Part shown: piece after piece, positions 23,338 to 31,845 of the stretch
Position numbering within the stretch: position 1 is the first letter of the stretch
Layout: each line of letters begins with the position of its first letter
DNA from: Kryptolebias marmoratus
Lineage: Eukaryota > Chordata > Actinopteri > Cyprinodontiformes > Rivulidae
Length of the DNA stretch: 64,000 nt
Reading direction: 5' to 3'
NCBI RefSeq assembly: GCF_001649575.2
Contig: NC_051448.1
Coordinates: forward strand, 19,886,078-19,950,077
Program-made: the position numbers and the translations under genes
The notes under the pieces: generated by a model
Told to the model about the DNA's origin: nothing
Databases searched by the model: none
What the model saw: the letters and a program-made list of their open reading frames with translations, nothing else

Positions 23338-24080
23338 GCGTTGTTTTTAATGAAGTTGATTTAAAAAATTACAGCGCCAGCTAGTGTCTTGGCATGGAAA
23401 CTACAAGTGGTTCAGCAGGTTCACCGTGGGAACGTGTAACTTGTCCCCCGTCAACATCAGAAAGTCTGTGACGTTCCCAGGTCGCTCACGAGTCAACAGG
23501 GCTAAAACTGTGGCGGGTGATACGCATCCCTGCACTGAATGCTAGACCTTTTACCTAATTCTTTTTTTTTTTGAGTGTGTTACTGACATCGTTTTGAGTG
23601 ATTAGAATTGGCTTGTGTCTGTTAAAAGAAGGCTCAAACTACTGCTGCAAACTACACGTTATTTTCTAAAAACCGCTCCTGTTGGACTCTTACAAACACA
23701 CAGCGAATAACCCGCAGCACCTCACAGACACTTTTGAGTTTGTGTTGGAAATGCTTACAGAATAATGTGAAGCAGCCAGGTGCGTCACGCTAAAAGCAGC
23801 AGTAATTAAAGCATGTAATGTAACGGAGCGGATAAACCTCAGTGAGACTCACCTGCAGGCGCGAGCACACCAGTTAGCTACAGTCTCGGATGTCGTTTTC
23901 GGCACGCGCTCCGTTTTTCCGAGCCGGAAAACTTTTCTTTAACACTTTCTGAACTTTGCTGTCCTCCGGTCGTCCCCCACCGAGCCACACCTGTTCCCCC
24001 TTCGCGGACGGTTTCTTCCTCCTGACTTTAAAGCACAACTTCTCACTGGGTCCGAGCCGGCCGCGGTAAGGAAACAAAGT
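5253..24080 (-). CDS. ankef1: ankef1, ankyrin repeat and EF-hand domain-containing protein 1 (whole gene span)
   Basis: Ten coding exons plus one likely 5' UTR exon on the minus strand join with correct splice sites and phases into 771 codons and a stop; human ANKEF1 has about 776 residues. Order of parts: N-terminal ankyrin repeats (about residues 47-275), a charged linker, an EF-hand region (loop about 383-394), a Lys/Gly-rich tract (about 413-432), a second ankyrin block (about 500-640), a Lys-rich linker and a conserved C-terminal motif ending DFDDLLMPF. Family knowledge: ankyrin repeats mediate protein contacts; the gene is associated with testis and ciliated cells, and its biochemical role is poorly defined. 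The EF loop is degenerate (Arg at position 3, Asp at 12), so calcium binding is doubtful. Introns carry Harbinger-like, hAT-like, LINE and Tc1 elements. The upstream limit is approximate because the transcription start cannot be read directly. Confidence 0.95.
5507..5647 (-). CDS. ankef1: ankef1 coding exon 9
   Basis: Residues 674-720, ending NTVDISFVPKT, which matches human KKVDITFIPRR. The acceptor is CCGCAG|AGTGTT and the donor AAACG|GTACCT, both phase 0. It is separated from exon 8 by a 4-kb intron that holds a LINE with an inserted Harbinger-like element. Confidence 0.88.
7040..8414 (+). mobile_element. L2-like LINE fragment, interrupted
   Basis: Reverse-transcriptase C-terminal region in broken frames: NGVEVERVERF before the break, and QQRWYFLRKLQQSHLPLRLL, FYRATIESILTSC and related blocks after it. 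It ends AATAAAGATTCTATTCTATT, an L2-type 3' microsatellite tail. A Harbinger-like element (7174-7797) splits it. It lies in ankef1 intron 9. Confidence 0.82.
7174..7797 (+). mobile_element. Harbinger-like element, copy 1
   Basis: Terminal inverted repeats TGCCCCTTTTACACGG and its complement, flanked by the 3-bp duplication TTA (7171-7173 and 7798-7800). It holds a 68-codon ORF (about 7350-7556) starting [20 protein letters not shown], with a GTAAGC donor-like site at its end. PIF/Harbinger membership is inferred from the 3-bp duplication and the general form. Confidence 0.8.
9650..9789 (-). CDS. ankef1: ankef1 coding exon 8 (Lys-rich linker)
   Basis: Residues 627-673: NCLDIAVDFGDSEIVKLVKD, then a basic tail ending KPAKKK. 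The donor is AAGAAG|GTACCC. Reading through the donor gives three more codons and a stop, so intron retention would cut off the last two exons. Confidence 0.88.
10038..10264 (-). CDS. ankef1: ankef1 coding exon 7 (C-terminal ankyrin repeats)
   Basis: Residues 551-626. Two ankyrin repeats are plain: FFWTPLHHAAHAGHLEIVDL and GGTALMRAIESAKPACVDLL. The acceptor is CGACAG|GGCT and the donor AAAG|GTTAGG. The phase is consistent on both sides. Confidence 0.94.
10383..10421. repeat. Perfect 15-bp inverted repeat, 9-nt loop
   Basis: TCTTTAACTAGACAC at 10383-10397 pairs perfectly with 10407-10421. A 12-bp direct duplication (GATTTGAACCTC) follows at about 10441-10464. Its role is unknown. Confidence 0.8.
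10631..11383 (+). mobile_element. hAT-like element with 6-bp duplication, copy A
   Basis: Ends CAGACCCTCCAGGATTTTGC and the complement of CAATCCCTCCAGGATTTCGC, flanked by TTTATA at 10625-10630 and 11384-11389. Subterminal GCAACTT and TCGCAAC words recur. It has an ORF at 10910-11179 (89 aa) with GGKLFCTSCSVIMEHKRIDK followed by HFVSAKH, resembling the BED-type zinc finger of CGGBP1. It lies in ankef1 intron 6. Confidence 0.82.
11608..12433 (-). CDS. ankef1: ankef1 coding exon 6 (EF-hand region, Lys-rich tract, ankyrin)
   Basis: This 826-nt exon encodes residues 276-550 and two bases of 551. It includes the family motif LWALTLHDWS, an EF-hand pair with loop DKRGEGSINITD (residues about 383-394), a Lys/Gly-rich stretch (413-432), LPMPIC, RRPDGGPPYFMIETY and the DRSHPPEHPI block. 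It ends in ankyrin sequence TPLMVACSSGN. The EF loop lacks an acidic residue at position 3 and has Asp rather than Glu at position 12, so it is probably structural. Confidence 0.95.
12723..12846 (-). CDS. ankef1: ankef1 coding exon 5 (last N-terminal ankyrin repeat)
   Basis: Residues 235-275 plus one base of 276, read directly from the strand: VIQMMSAYSADMG, then TPLHYAAATGNANCC. It aligns with human TPLHYAAMGGFADCC. The acceptor is TGCAG|GTGATT and the donor AGAG|GTACGG. Confidence 0.92.
13325..14091 (-). mobile_element. RTE-like LINE 3' fragment with ATGG tail
   Basis: Minus-strand reverse-transcriptase C-terminus in broken frames: HECEAAGMRVSPSK, LPRVEEFKSLGVLFTSDGRM, then REMDRRIG. It continues into a RWFGHL block and ends in an (ATGG)n tail at 13329-13368. 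It is a dead 5'-truncated copy in ankef1 intron 4; a related piece lies at 50.33 kb. Confidence 0.82.
14443..14832 (+). mobile_element. Harbinger-like element, copy 2 (internally deleted)
   Basis: The same terminal repeats as copies 1 and 3, with duplication TAT at 14440-14442 and 14833-14835. About 240 bp of the 5' interior, including the start of the small ORF, is missing. It lies in ankef1 intron 4. Confidence 0.8.
14928..14961. repeat. Perfect 15-bp inverted repeat, 4-nt loop
   Basis: ACTTTTGTAGTGAAT at 14928-14942, loop TTGT, then its exact complement at 14947-14961. A hairpin of this kind could be a remnant of an element end. It lies in ankef1 intron 4. Confidence 0.85.
15126..15275 (-). 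CDS. ankef1: ankef1 coding exon 4 (ankyrin repeats)
   Basis: Residues 185-234, from ETGVTALMEAARAG to MGGFFE. Both boundaries are phase 0: acceptor CCCAG|GAAACG and donor GAG|GTGCGG. It is a typical ankyrin repeat pair (TALMEAA, TAVHYAAMGG). Confidence 0.92.
15374..15573 (-). CDS. ankef1: ankef1 coding exon 3 (ankyrin repeats)
   Basis: Residues 118-184. It begins VLFYCNYPTKRH, matching human VLFYCILPTKRH almost exactly, and ends DATNQ at donor CAG|GTAGAA. It contains ankyrin helices (RADVNN, GADPDA). The 98-bp intron that follows is the shortest in the gene. Confidence 0.93.
16996..17686 (-). mobile_element. hAT-like element with 6-bp duplication, copy B (inverted)
   Basis: The same family in reverse orientation, flanked by ATTAAA at 16990-16995 and 17687-17692. 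Its ORF (17121-17447, minus) has lost about ten residues that include the first cysteine pair of the zinc finger, so it is damaged. It lies in ankef1 intron 2. Confidence 0.8.
17848..17926. repeat. (TATC)n microsatellite
   Basis: About 19 uninterrupted tetranucleotide units in ankef1 intron 2. Confidence 0.97.
18159..18320 (-). CDS. ankef1: ankef1 coding exon 2 (ankyrin repeats)
   Basis: Residues 64-117. The acceptor is CAG|ACCTCGTC and the donor AAAAG|GTGAAG. It holds ankyrin signatures (GRTPVMLAAELGN) and ends EGK-G, the glycine split by the intron as expected from the family alignment. The 336-bp intron before it shows no feature. The next intron (15574-18158) holds an inverted hAT-like copy and a TATC repeat. 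Confidence 0.93.
18657..18856 (-). CDS. ankef1: ankef1 coding exon 1 (start codon at 18846)
   Basis: The acceptor CCCACAG lies just upstream and ATG is at 18846-18844. It encodes residues 1-63 and one base of residue 64, starting MSGGMARGRLQVLQIYRLLQ, which lines up with the human N-terminus from LQIY onward. A second in-frame ATG four codons on could also serve. The donor is CTCG|GTAAAG. A region matching INLTEP is typical of the family just before the first ankyrin repeat. Confidence 0.93.
21574..22622 (+). mobile_element. Solo-LTR-like element inside the Tc1 copy
   Basis: Starts TGTCAGG and ends CCTGACA(A), with the short duplication CGGG at each side (21570-21573 and just after 22622). 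It contains CTTTAAAACCC (TATA-like) and AATAAA near its end, as an LTR would. It is itself split by the hAT MITE at 21920-22484. LTR identity is inferred from these signals. Confidence 0.65.
21920..22484. mobile_element. hAT-type MITE, innermost of the nest
   Basis: Ends TAGTGATGGG and CCCATCACTA, flanked by an exact 8-bp duplication GTTTTTGT at 21912-21919 and 22485-22492. No transposase remains. Confidence 0.88.
23247..23330. repeat. (AT)n microsatellite
   Basis: About 42 AT units, uninterrupted, in ankef1 intron 1. Confidence 0.97.
23853..24030 (-). other. ankef1: Likely non-coding first exon of ankef1
   Basis: A strong donor, CTGCAG|GTGAGT read on the minus strand, ends a GC-rich, CpG-containing stretch at 23853. 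The first coding exon at 18856 has a clear polypyrimidine-AG acceptor 10 nt before the ATG, so an upstream untranslated exon is required. The 5' limit is a guess made from the X-box at 24082-24095. No TATA box was seen. Confidence 0.6.
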
Positions 24081-24081
24081 C

Positions 24082-24095
24082 GTCGCCATGGCAAC
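24082..24095. promoter_or_regulatory. RFX X-box (GTCGCC-AT-GGCAAC)
   Basis: The sequence GTCGCCATGGCAAC fits the RFX consensus GTNRCC(N1-3)RGYAAC at every position, with a 2-bp spacer. It lies about 230 bp upstream of the first-exon donor of ankef1, where a core promoter is expected. RFX factors drive ciliary and spermatogenic genes, which fits this gene. That the site is used is inference. Confidence 0.75.
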
Positions 24096-24484
24096 GGAAC
24101 GCGCTCGTGTCCATCCTGAGGAGGAAGTGAGGCGAGGCGGTGACCCGCACAGTGTTTATAACGCTTACTATTATAGTTAATATATTTGTAAATGAGACTA
24201 AAATAAAATGTTGGACTAAAATTCTTTGATGTTGAGTTTAGTTGTTGCTGTTTCGGTCAAACCAGGGGTCTGCAATCTGCGGCTCAGGGGCCACATGCGG
24301 ATCTTTGGTCCCTCTGCAGATTTTGACCATATTAACACATAAATAACACTATTTAAAATCACAACCACAACAGAAAAGACTACTTTTAACTAGCTAGTGT
24401 TCAACTTTCTGCAAATAAGTCAATGCTTCAACTAATACAAGGAGCAAAACATACTGATCAGATTATGCCAGTAGCCTGATTGTT

Positions 24485-24770
24485 TGTTAGACCGTTAGCT
24501 TGTTAGCCTATTAGATTGATAACCTGTTAGCTTGTTAGCCTATTAGCTTGTTAGTCTGTTAGCTTGATAGCCTGTTAGCTTGGTAGTTTGTTAGCCTGTT
24601 AGCTTGATAGCCTGTTCGTTTGTTAGCCTGTTAGCTTGTTAGCTTGATAGCCTGTTAGTATTTATTAAACTAATATGTTATTTTTATAGCCAGCTAGTTT
24701 TTGTTAGTCTGTTAGTTTGTTAGCCTGTTAATTTTTTATCCTCTTAGCCCATTAGCTTGTTAGGCTTTTA
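24485..24770. repeat. TTAGC-word minisatellite
   Basis: A tandem array of imperfect 8-16 bp units built on GTTAGCTT and GTTAGCC, upstream of ankef1. It does not match a telomeric TTAGGG array. Confidence 0.85.
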
Positions 24771-27354
24771 CCCACTTCACTAATCCAACTTCCATCACCA
24801 CAGTGTGATCTTTCTCTCAGATCTATCAGAAAGCCAAACCATTTCAACACTTTAAGAAAAGTTGCTGAGAAGAAAAACAAAAAGTGCAGTTTTGAAAACA
24901 AGTCAGATTGTAAATCTCTAAAATAATGACTGCAAAAAATATATCACTTAGTAATAATTAGAAATAAAAGCTAACATTTTGATCAAAATGTCATTAAAGT
25001 CAAAGTAAATGAAGGTTCCTATTTTAAATATTTATTTTTTTTAATAGGTCACAATTTAATATCCAACAAATTGGTCTAATTTTTATGTTCCTTTTAACTA
25101 TTTGCTTAAAGATTTCAAAGTGATTGCTATGGCTAATTAACTGTAGCTAACATAAGGATGGCTATAACTCAGCCATTTTTACAGATACTGAGCTAAAAAT
25201 GCATGTGGTAGTAGCTGAGAGTCATTCAGAAGACATACTTCAAGCGCTACATGTGTGCGATAGTCAGATAGATAGTTTGTGTTTTACTCTGGTTTCCTTC
25301 AAAACATGTAAGCAGACCTTCAGTTCTGGTTGTCTCATTTGTCTTTATGTGTCCCTGTGATGGACTGGAGATGTGTCCAGGGTGTCCCCCTGTCTGGAGC
25401 TAGGTACCAGCTCTCCGCAACCCAGAATGGAAAAAGTGAGTAAAAAAAAAAAAATGGATGAATTGATTTCTGGGTACTATTCTCCCCCTTTACTCGTGCT
25501 CCTAAAGGCTCCCTCAGAGCGCAGAGCGCAGAGCGTCCGCTAACGGTCTTGTGTGTGAAATGAAAACATCCCAGCTTGAAACCAGTGCGTCTCTAGTTCT
25601 CAGCTCCTTACTCATTCTTACGTACTGAAGCGGCCCGGGTTGAATTACCAGTTCCCTGCTCCCGACCGGTAGTGCCAACAGCTCAACTTACATAGTCCTG
25701 AGGATGACTCTGTTTGGGTGAGTGACAGCCACTGAGTGCAGAGAAGATAATCAGATAATCGCTAATTGAGAACTAATTAAAGGCCGAGCACTGCACAAAG
25801 GAACGCATATTTCAAGCCGGTGTTTTAAACAATGTTGAGTTTGTAGCCGTGGAGCCTCGCACTCTCACCTACTACCACATCGACTTCTATGTTCTGCAAG
25901 TTTGATTCAAATCCGTCGAGTTGTTCGTGAGATAGTTTGCTAACAGGCAGAGAAGGCTGACTCCAACAGTTGTCAGCACAGACCTTGTGCGATGAGTAGC
26001 ACTTGGACTGTGTGTTGTGAATTAGTCTCAGCTACTACCACACCAAACCTTCGCTCAGTATCTGTGAAGGTGGCTGAGCTGTAGTCGCATCTACGTCTGC
26101 TGAAGATGTTGAGCTGTGGTGATCATCTTGAATCAAGTTGACTCCAAAAGCTAATCATTTATAAACGTTCAGCTGGTGATTCGTTTATGAAAGTTTCATT
26201 AAAATCCATCCAGTATTTTGTGAGATGTTTTGCTAACAGACAGACAGAGTTGACTCCAGTAGTTAATGCCAAGGTTTTAAATGATAATTTTACGCATTCC
26301 GTTAGTGCTCAAAGTATGTTTGGGGGATGGCTCTAAACTGCTATCACAGCAAATTTTAGCTCAATATCTCTAAAATTGACTGAGTTAGAGCCATTTTTGT
26401 GTTTTCAAGGTCATTGGGCTGCAGCAGCCATCTTGAATTGGGCTGATTCCAAAAGTTAATGAGTTGCAGACGTACATGAAACGATTACTTTCTGAAAGTT
26501 TCTTTAAAATTCCCGTGGTGGTTCATGAGATATTTTGCCAACAGACAGAAACAGAAATCCACAAAAGAGACGCCGGCAAAAGCAGTGACTGCAGTAACGT
26601 TCCTGAACACAAGGTGTCACCGGAGCGCAGCCTGAGAAGTGAAACCCCTCCAGTGTTTGCTGAGCTAAAATTAGCCTACCGAGGTCAAGACAAAGAGATG
26701 GGAGAAAAAAAAAAACTTTTAGCGTGAGCCAGGAAGAAAAGTCAATCCAGCTGTGTGTGTGTGTGTGTGAAGAACCCAAACAGCGCCAGAGTAAACCAGC
26801 GGGTTCCAACGTGGGCAGAGCTGTGTAAACCTGGCGCATGTTCTCCTGTTTAACACAAGATCACGGCCTGTGGAACGCTGCCTATCTGCACGGCTGGCAA
26901 AAACACACGGAACACGAACAGTCGCTGGCGAGGTCACGTCCGTTTATGAGAGGCAGAAACGTAGGGAAAATATTTACAGAACACACACACAGACATACAT
27001 TTTCCATCCTCGCACCGAGGACTAACGTGTACACTTTGAAAAGGGATAAAATATTCCTGGGAATAACGCTCCAAAATCCGGACATGGGATCAAAATAAAC
27101 GTGAATGAACGGGAGGGTAATAAACGGGTCAGATTGGCTGTTTTTTTAGGCGATGTTCTGTCAGATGGTTACCGGATGATGAGGTATGTTTGGGGGGATC
27201 AATAATTACCAAGTGGTTCGGTTTGTTACTTATGAGCCGTACGAACTGTTGGATGTGCCTCTTCTATGAGGACCGGAGGGGAGTTCAGCGCTGCTTTCCG
27301 AAGTGGGGGCGGGAAAATCCTCGTTGTTCTATTTTGGCTTGCAGAAGAAAGTAG

Positions 27355-28102
27355 CAGATCCTCCAGGATTTCGCGATGTTGCAATCGCAACTATTAACGC
27401 AAAATCAAGCAAACCCCGCCAAATCGCAACTTTTTGCAACTTTGCCCAAAACACCGCAACTTTCCCGCAACTTTAACCCAATATTTATTGTTTCTAAAGG
27501 GATTCGCCACCGTTTCTGCGGTCTAGTGTCTTCTTTGTGGGTTTGTGTAGTGTGGAATACAAAATAACCCCAAATAACTCACAAAGAAGACACGTGACGT
27601 CACATCCTGTTAACATCAGAATCCCGGGAGCGTGCAGGAGCAGCGACCGAAGCCAAAATGTGCGCTAATGCTTCACATTTGCTCACAAAGATTTCAGCAA
27701 AGGACCCCGCAAACCAGTTTCCTACCCAGCTGCAGGAGAGTGGGGGGGAAGCTGTTTTGCACGTCCTGCAGTGTAATCATGGAACATAAACGCATCGACA
27801 AACACTTTGTGTCTGCAAAACATGTGAGGAGAGCTGCAGACGAGGGACAATCCAGAAATGGTCTGAATGTCAGTTTAGAAGCTTTCAAAGTTCTCAAATA
27901 AAGCACCTTTTGAGAATGTCAATGTTTGTTGGTAATTATCTAACAAAACTAGTAAGTATTTTTGGTTTAAATATTAAAAGTTATAGTTTTTTATTGATTT
28001 TAGTAAAAAAAAAATTGCAACTTTTCATCGCAACTTTTAGGAAAATGCCCCGTGAACCCCGCAACAATCACAAAAAAATGCCGCGAAATCCTGAAGGGAT
28101 TG
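27355..28102 (+). mobile_element. hAT-like element with 6-bp duplication, copy C
   Basis: The same family, flanked by AAGTAG at 27349-27354 and 28103-28108. Its ORF at 27632-27901 (89 aa) differs from copy A by only two visible residues and keeps the C-x2-C-x(n)-H-x(4-5)-H pattern. It lies between ankef1 and emilin1. Confidence 0.82.
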
Positions 28103-28507
28103 AAGTAGCGTACATGTGCTGAGACCGGGCTGTGCCTTGTGTTGTTCAACAGTAAAATAAAAAAAAAAACGCCGAACATTCATCTCGTGTTACATTGTTG
28201 GTAGTTGGCTTGTTGTCGGCCGTGACATCGGTGTTAGAGCGCAGAGCGCGGAGAAAATGGCAGACCTTTTCATCCACGCTAGGCTAAAGGCCAGCCAAAC
28301 GAGGAACCATTTTATATCGGTGTTCAGGAAAGCAGCTCTGAAGCTCTGCTCTTTTTATCAACACCATTTGTTTCGTCTGTTGCCGTTCTCTCTAACAAAC
28401 ACCGTCCGTGTTACTACGTGAACATCCGGCTAGCCGTTAGCTCAGCCTGTGCAAAGACTTTTCCCCTTTTCTTCGAACTCCGCGCTCTGCGACTGATGTA
28501 CGACGGC

Positions 28508-28695
28508 GTATTAGCGCCATTGTACATAGAAAACAAAAAAAAAACAAAAGGAGGAGTAAATTTTCGCAAAAAAACTCAGAAATTCTGAGATTATTTGAGT
28601 TTTTTCTTGCAAATTTCTGCGATTAATCTCAGAATTTCAGAGTTCTTTTTACGGAAATTCACTCTTTTTTTTCCTATCAACAATGGCACTAATAC
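28508..28695. repeat. Foldback element of about 190 bp
   Basis: GTATTAGCGCCATTGTACATAG at the left pairs with a decayed complement ending at 28695; further in, AACTCAGAAATTCTGAGATT pairs with AATCTCAGAATTTCAGAG. No coding content. Confidence 0.75.
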
Positions 28696-29396
28696 TAAGT
28701 ACTGATAACTATTTGACAGAACATCCCCTCAAAAATGATCCTTCTATCCCTCTAAGGTTTCCAAAGCAATGTGTTCAATGGTCCTTAAAGATGTGGAAAT
28801 TGCAGCATTGCAACTTTACTAGAACTCCATTCAGTAAAACCTTATTAGGACACAGTCCACCCCCCCATCCCCCCACCCCCTAGGACAATTCTTCCTTTGT
28901 GTTTCTGGGCGTAGGTAATGTCCTAAAATGGTCTTATTGTTTTGCTGTGGGATGATTTATAAAATCCTGCGGTTTCTCCGCTCAACTGTCAGGGACTTCA
29001 GTTGTGCATTTCCTCCTGAAGAATAGTGGTTTGGACCCCCCCCCCCCTGCATTTTTTTTTCCAACACAGTTAGTTGGCACTCGCTGTAACGTTTCTGGGA
29101 ATTTACTTGTGGTCAAAATGAAACCGTGAGTAATAGAAAAATAAACTCCCTCAGAAAAAAAAAAAGAAAATGAAAGTGTATTAAAGTCCACTGAACATTT
29201 GGCACGGTGTGGGTGGACAGCGCACATAAATGAAAACACCCACGTTCTCAGTCGCTTCATCTTTTTAATAAATGTCCCTCCTTTGAAGGGGCAGGTCAGC
29301 CATTTTAAAGTGGGATTTTTTTTTTTTTTTTGGGGGGGGGGTGTTATGGATATTTAACATCTTAACTGATGTGGATCGCTCTTTGACCCCCTCTTA

Positions 29397-29965
29397 AAGC
29401 TAGGTTTATACGTGACGCATTGAACACCACGCGCCAACAGTGACGCACCGTGCGTCCCCGTCCCCATCCCTGTGCAGTGTTGTGGCACGGACCACACACG
29501 CCACGCTCCATTCAGAATGGACGATGTCGGTGCTCTAGCGGAGCTGGTTCGCCTGTATCACCATTTATATGATCCCTCTGTGAGAGATCACAAAGATAAT
29601 CAAACGGCTCAAAACTCATGAAAGGAGATTACTGCTGCAGCTGATACAAAGGAGTGTTTATAGAAATATTAGCCCTATGATGGGTGAATCACAACTAATA
29701 ATACAGTACAGCCAACTCTCCTTATAATGTCATATCTGTACAGATAAATCAATGAAAGTCAAACTGAATGCTTTAAGTTTAAGCATCCTGTCTGTATCAC
29801 AGCCAGAAACACAGCAGCTCTTCCTCCTGAATGTATGCAGTGTGCTGCCCCCTGTCTTTTTGGAGAATACTGCACCGATGTAAGCGTCAAGTATAAACAT
29901 CTCCACTGCTCGCTCAGGTCCATGCACCTGGCGTGACGCTACAAAGCGCGACTATAACTGAGCCT
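29397..29965 (+). mobile_element. Harbinger-like element with MADF-like ORF remnant
   Basis: Degenerate terminal repeats (AAGCTAGG and CTGAGCCT), flanked by TTA at 29394-29396 and 29966-29968. Inside, a reading frame starts MDDVGALAELVRLYHHLYDP and continues SVRDHKDN, like the MADF/SANT partner protein of PIF/Harbinger elements, then breaks. A related piece lies inside the mariner-like MITE at 43.84-44.09 kb. Confidence 0.65.
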
Positions 29966-31112
29966 TTAGCCAGCACCTCATTGAGCTGCGACTGTTGGAG
30001 ACTGGAGGGTGACAGGCATTCACAGGGGAGTCTCCGAAACATCTCAATATATTTAGCAGGGCTCTCAGTTCCTTCGAGTAAGACGCAGAGGCCTGCGGTC
30101 TTGTTGACCGAATTTTGAATCCGTTGGAAAACCTTGTGGCCCAGATTCTCTCTCACAGAGTTGTCACGGGTGTCTCAAACCCTTCTCGGTTTAGTTTCTG
30201 TGAAGTGCAGCTGGATTTGGATACCAGCACACGAAAACATCCGAGGCTACAGCCCTGAATGTCCAGGTCTAAAAAAAAAAATCACTTCCATGATAAATAA
30301 TAATTATTAAAAACTGGTCCAGGACTTGCGACCTATCCAGGGTGTCCCCCGCCTCTCGCACAGTGACCTGATGGAGATAGGCACCAGCTCCCCGCGACCC
30401 AGAATGGAGAAGTGGGTAAAGAAAATGGATGGATGGGAAAAACTGGTCCAAATTCGACTATCTTCTTTTCTGAAATGTACTTCAGATTAAATCAGTGAAC
30501 ATGGGGGCGGCTGTTAAAGTTAAGGGGTAGAATGTGAGCTGACGCAGGCGAGACGATAACGTGCACGGCCTAGAATACAGCTTTGCGAGCCGCACACACG
30601 AAAAACAGGCCGTGATTTTCGAAGCGTGGCCGGAAAGGCTTTCTTGATCGCAGAATCAGGTGAGGCTGCAACGGTTTCATCTCACGCAACTACTACATTC
30701 TTGGAATTCCCTCGCTACGTTGAGTCACCAGCTCGTCTCCGACAGCGGCAGCCCGGGGAGATGCTGGCTTCAGTTCAGGGAGAGCGTTTACAGCGAACAT
30801 GACTGACGAGCCAACAGCTAGTGCCAAAGGTGGACACGCCGTCGTCCTAAAACAGGTCCAACGCTTCATCCCAGTGTTTCGATTTCAAGTTCACGTGAAT
30901 GCTGGTTTGTAGACTTGCTAATGCCTAATTTTATGGTCATTTGCAAGCACAAGAAGCTGCAGCGGCTAGCTATAGCACTCGATCTGCGGCTTTGTGGCGC
31001 TTCCAGCACAATTATGAGAATATTCCTGATGAAATAACTGCGTAACGCAAAACCAGTGGTGCAAAGGTTTGTAAAACAGCGATCCCTTTTGACCTTGGCT
31101 GTGTTTAGACTA

Positions 31113-31325
31113 GCCCAGTGGTCTCCAATCCTGGTCCTGGAGGCCCACCATCCTGCATGTTTTACTTGTTCCTCTGCTCCAACACACCTGATTTGAATCA
31201 ATGTGTCATTAACAGGCTGCTGCAGAACATGAAGAGGTGATTTGACCTCTGAATCAGGTGTGTTGGAGCAGAGAAACAAGGAAAACATACAGGATGGTGG
31301 CCCTCCAGGACCAGGGTTGGACACC
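31113..31325. repeat. Foldback interspersed repeat, copy 1
   Basis: About 70-bp inverted arms: CTGGTCCTGGAGGCCCACCA at the left and its complement at the right, with CTCCAACACACCTGATT near the centre on both sides. The same structure recurs at 34459-34658 and 38311-38524, with a partial copy near 60.4 kb. Confidence 0.85.
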
Positions 31326-31845
31326 CTACCTAGCCCTAGTTGGACTAGCCATTAGTCCTGTCATATTTCAACGGTATTTCTCCAAACTGAGGTACTGTAA
31401 GGAGCTCTCTGCAAAAAAAAAGATGTTAAATGTTCATCGTTTTCCCCCACTTTACAGTGACTGACCTGCCCCTAAAAGAGAGACTTGAAAGCTGTGTTGT
31501 TGTATTCTGTGATATATTAAAGTTTATAGCGTGGCATAAAAATATGGAACTATAAAAACTCTGCAGTGGCTCTTTTGCACAGTATGCCAAAAAATAGATA
31601 AAGAAATATATATATGTATGTATATATAAATATACACAAATAGTTTTCTTTAAAGCTGTGAATCTCAAAACAATTCAAAACGATGCTTTCATCCTTTTGA
31701 GCACAGAAAAATCTGTAAAGTATATTTCTCTTCCCTGGAGAAATCCAGTCCACCCACACCAGTTTCTCTGATTGTCTATGGCTTGTTTCCCATCGAGTCC
31801 GAAAGAGAGGCTCTAACGCAGCGCAGACAATCGCGCCGCTTCCCG

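Larger units (their letters stand above)
18857..23852 (-). other. ankef1 intron 1
   Basis: About 5 kb. It contains a dispersed teleost repeat family (19.25-19.80 and 19.95-20.10 kb), a nested transposon cluster (21.5-23.2 kb) and an (AT)n tract. The stretch 20.2-21.5 kb shows no recognisable element or exon. Confidence 0.7.
24100..31845. other. Spacer between ankef1 and emilin1
   Basis: No exon was seen. It holds the minisatellite, LINE tails at about 25355-25460 and 30317-30438 (ending ATGG repeats), a dispersed repeat (25.15-25.27 and 25.83-26.56 kb), an hAT-like copy, a foldback (28508-28695), a Harbinger-like element (29397-29965) and a foldback repeat (31113-31325). The rest (26.6-27.3 and 30.45-31.1 kb) is unremarkable. 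Confidence 0.65.

Noticed and set aside
23164..23364. 66-aa ORF with a long Ile-Tyr run
   Set aside because: Translation of an (AT)n microsatellite.
24485..24770. Interstitial telomere repeat
   Set aside because: The units are TTAGC(C/T), not TTAGGG.
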